Origin: JBEVMS01 sp040508515
GTDB lineage: Bacteria > Pseudomonadota > Gammaproteobacteria > Xanthomonadales > Rhodanobacteraceae
DNA: 24,340 bases
Direction: 5' to 3'
NCBI GenBank assembly: GCA_040508515.1
Contig: JBEVMS010000143.1
Coordinates: 1-24,340, forward strand
In this document: in pieces, positions 22,310 to 24,340 of the stretch
Layout of the letters: each line of letters starts with the position of its first letter
Position numbering within the stretch: position 1 is the first letter of the stretch
Position numbers and translations under genes: made by a program
Notes under the pieces: model-generated
Told to the model about the DNA's origin: nothing
Seen by the model: the letters and a program-made list of their open reading frames with translations, nothing else
The model's database searches: none

Positions 22310-24340
22310 TTAATCGGCCAACCAGGCTTTGCGCCAGTTCAGCAGGTTGTCTCCGCTGAGCATCCAGTCGCGCTGCACCGCTGCGCGCAAGGCATCGCCC
22401 GCTGCGGCGGTGGCGTCCAGATCGTCCAGGTGCATGCGGATCGCGCCAACCCAATCCTTGTAGCGATTGCGCACGCGTGTCACCGGCAACGCATCGTCCT
22501 GGTAGCAGGCGATGTCGCTGCACACCACCGGGAAACCACAGGCGCCGTATTCGAGCAGCCGCAGGTTGCTCTTGCAGATGTTGAAGATATTTTCTTCCAG
22601 CGGAGCCAGCGCCAGATCCAGATGGAGCGAGGCCAGCTTGGCCGGGTACTGCTCGATCGGCACGCCGCTATGAAACTCGTGGACATAGGGTTTGAGCTTG
22701 TCCGGGCACATGCCGAAGAACACCCATTCCACTTCATCGGCCAGATCGCGTACCACGTCGGCGATCAACTCCAGATCGCCCCGATGGCTGGCGCCGCCAC
22801 CCCAGCCGATGCGCGGCTTGGGACCAACACGGCGTTGCGCATCCAGGCTGCTCCACCAGTCCACCGGCAGGCGGTTGCGTACCACCCGGATGTCCGAATG
22901 CAGGCTGGCGAATTGCTCGGCCAGCGGCGCGGTGGAGACCACGAAGCGGTCGGTCATCGCCACGGCCTTGCGCAGTGCCTTAAGCACGTCCTTGGGCATG
23001 GCGTTGCGAAATGCGCTTTTCAGCGGCACGTTGGGCAGGTAGTCGTCCAGTTCGTAGACCTTGAAGACGCGATTGAAGTCGCGATAGTTCTTCATGAGCT
23101 GCAACTGCGGCGTAGTGAGCTGCCGTTGCAGCACGATGGTGTCGGCCTGGAAACGCTCCATCGCGATCGGCGCCAAGTGGGCCTCGGCCAGCACACCCTC
23201 GACCAGGCCGGTACGCTGCATGGCGGCGAACGGTTGGCGAATGCGGTAGTGGCCGCAGCCTTGCGCATCGGCCGCCACGCAGAACAGCCGCGGTGCCAGC
23301 GGCGTGACGAACGGCTGCCAGGCGCGTTGCGGTTGCGGGTCGAGGTCGAAGCCGTTGCCGTCCAGGTTGAGGTTGCGGTTGTACGCCGGATCACGCGCCA
23401 ACAGCGGCAGCCACTTGCGATACATCGCCTGCTGCTCACCTTGAAAGCGTTTTTGTTTGGCCGCCTGCGCGGTGGTGTCGACCTTGGTCTGACTGACGCT
23501 GCCTTCGTGCATCAGCCGCGCGTAAGGCGTCCACACGGTGAGGTAGCCGGCCTGGTTGACCTTCAGGCACAAATCGACATCGTTGTAGGAAACCTTGAAG
23601 TGTTCTTCGTCCAAGCCGCCGACCTCGGCGTACACCGAGGCGCGGATCATCAGGCAGGCGGCGGTCACCGCGGTGTAGTTCTGATCCACCTGCAGCCGGT
23701 GCATATAACCGGTGGCCTCGCCGGGCAGACCGATAAACGGATGATCGGCCGGCCCGCGCAGGCCCAAGATCACGCCGCCGTGCTGGATGCGCCCGTCCGG
23801 GTAATGCAGCTTGGCGCCGACGATGCCCACTTCCGGACGCTGCGCGTGATTGAGCAACTGCTCGATCCAGTCCTCCTGGATCACCGCGGTATCGTTGTTG
23901 AGCAGAATCAGATATTCGCCGCGCGCCTGCGCCGCGGCGAAATTATTGATCGCCGAGTAATTGAACGGATGCGGATAGCGCAACACGCGCAGTTGTGGAC
24001 TGTTGAGCTGCGCGATGCCATCGAGGTAAGCGCACGCAGCCGGATCGCGGCTATCGTTGTCGACGATCAGCAACTCGTAATTGGCATAGCGGGTCTTGGA
24101 CAGCAGGCTGTCGATCAAGCCATTGATCAGCGGCAACTGGTCGCGCGTGGGGATGATGATCGACACCGCCGGCTGCGTCGCATGCAGGTAACGCACGCGG
24201 TTGATGCCAGGCAGCGCGCCGGGCAGCATCTCGTGCGGGACGCCCATGCGCTGCAGATGCGCCGAAACCACGGCGCCGGTTTGGGCCGCCGAGGCCAGCC
24301 CCAGCCATGCGGCATAGGGGAGCTGGGCGTGATGGAGCAC
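22310..24340 (-). CDS. large two-domain glycosyltransferase (RbfC-like), N-terminus outside window
   Basis: The 676 visible residues are the C-terminal part of a larger protein entering from the right edge. A GT2 domain (about residues 58-285 of the fragment) has SIIIPTRDQ, LLIVDNDSRD, LLNNDTAV (metal-binding DxD-like) and SYNDVDLCLK. After a linker, residues about 350-670 resemble a GT-B fold, with PRIGWGGGASHRGDLE and LAPLEENIFNICKSNLRLLEYGACGFPVVCSD as its donor-site region. Similar proteins (RbfC in Xanthomonas) are encoded between flgL and fliC and are linked to flagellin or surface-polysaccharide glycosylation. The GTG at the edge is probably an internal valine, not the start. The acetyltransferase lies downstream. 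Confidence 0.85.
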   Translation of the reverse strand: MLHHAQLPYAAWLGLASAAQTGAVVSAHLQRMGVPHEMLPGALPGINRVRYLHATQPAVSIIIPTRDQLPLINGLIDSLLSKTRYANYELLIVDNDSRDPAACAYLDGIAQLNSPQLRVLRYPHPFNYSAINNFAAAQARGEYLILLNNDTAVIQEDWIEQLLNHAQRPEVGIVGAKLHYPDGRIQHGGVILGLRGPADHPFIGLPGEATGYMHRLQVDQNYTAVTAACLMIRASVYAEVGGLDEEHFKVSYNDVDLCLKVNQAGYLTVWTPYARLMHEGSVSQTKVDTTAQAAKQKRFQGEQQAMYRKWLPLLARDPAYNRNLNLDGNGFDLDPQPQRAWQPFVTPLAPRLFCVAADAQGCGHYRIRQPFAAMQRTGLVEGVLAEAHLAPIAMERFQADTIVLQRQLTTPQLQLMKNYRDFNRVFKVYELDDYLPNVPLKSAFRNAMPKDVLKALRKAVAMTDRFVVSTAPLAEQFASLHSDIRVVRNRLPVDWWSSLDAQRRVGPKPRIGWGGGASHRGDLELIADVVRDLADEVEWVFFGMCPDKLKPYVHEFHSGVPIEQYPAKLASLHLDLALAPLEENIFNICKSNLRLLEYGACGFPVVCSDIACYQDDALPVTRVRNRYKDWVGAIRMHLDDLDATAAAGDALRAAVQRDWMLSGDNLLNWRKAWLAD

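Noticed and set aside
1..24340. CRISPR arrays, insertion sequences, tRNA or rRNA genes
   Set aside because: No regularly spaced repeats, transposase genes, terminal inverted repeats or recognisable structural RNAs were seen on either strand.

Overview
This window is a GC-rich chromosomal segment dominated by a flagellar and chemotaxis locus. The flg gene order, sigma-28 and sigma-54 type promoters and glycosyltransferase genes just after flgL point to a motile gammaproteobacterium, most likely of the Xanthomonadales (Xanthomonadaceae or Rhodanobacteraceae). That placement is an inference from gene content; no rRNA or other marker is present.

Left part (1-3029, + strand): the end of a YfhL-type 2[4Fe-4S] ferredoxin gene, about 460 bases without a convincing gene, then three genes unrelated to flagella: a YtnP-like metallo-beta-lactamase-fold lactonase, a TMEM43-family membrane protein overlapping it by 4 nt, and a MAPEG-family membrane protein.

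Middle-left (3052-7300, - strand): transcription runs leftwards through a membrane-less chemoreceptor (MCP) gene, flgA, flgM, flgN and a degenerate EAL-HDOD protein. MCP-flgA and flgM-flgN are each joined by ATGA overlaps. A near-consensus sigma-28 promoter precedes flgM, so the anti-sigma factor is probably made under the sigma factor it inhibits. A second pair of sigma-28-like promoters lies back to back between the MCP gene and cheV.

Centre (7478-19016, + strand): cheV under its own sigma-28 promoter, then a sigma-54 promoter and flgBCDEFGHIJKL. These encode the rod (FlgB, C, F, G), hook cap and hook (FlgD, E), L and P rings (FlgH, I), rod cap/muramidase (FlgJ) and hook-filament junction (FlgK, L). 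Gaps are short and several genes overlap by one base. cheR, which sits between cheV and flgB in Pseudomonas and Vibrio, is absent here.

Right part (19083-24340): downstream of flgL come an ATP-grasp ligase-like protein of unknown substrate and a SerC-like aminotransferase (+ strand). Convergent to them are a CatB-type hexapeptide acetyltransferase and a large glycosyltransferase (GT2 domain plus a GT-B-like C-terminal domain) that runs off the right edge. This resembles the flagellin-glycosylation islands found between flgL and fliC in Xanthomonas and Pseudomonas. The ATP-grasp plus SerC pair is the least explained part of the window and the best candidate for an undescribed function.
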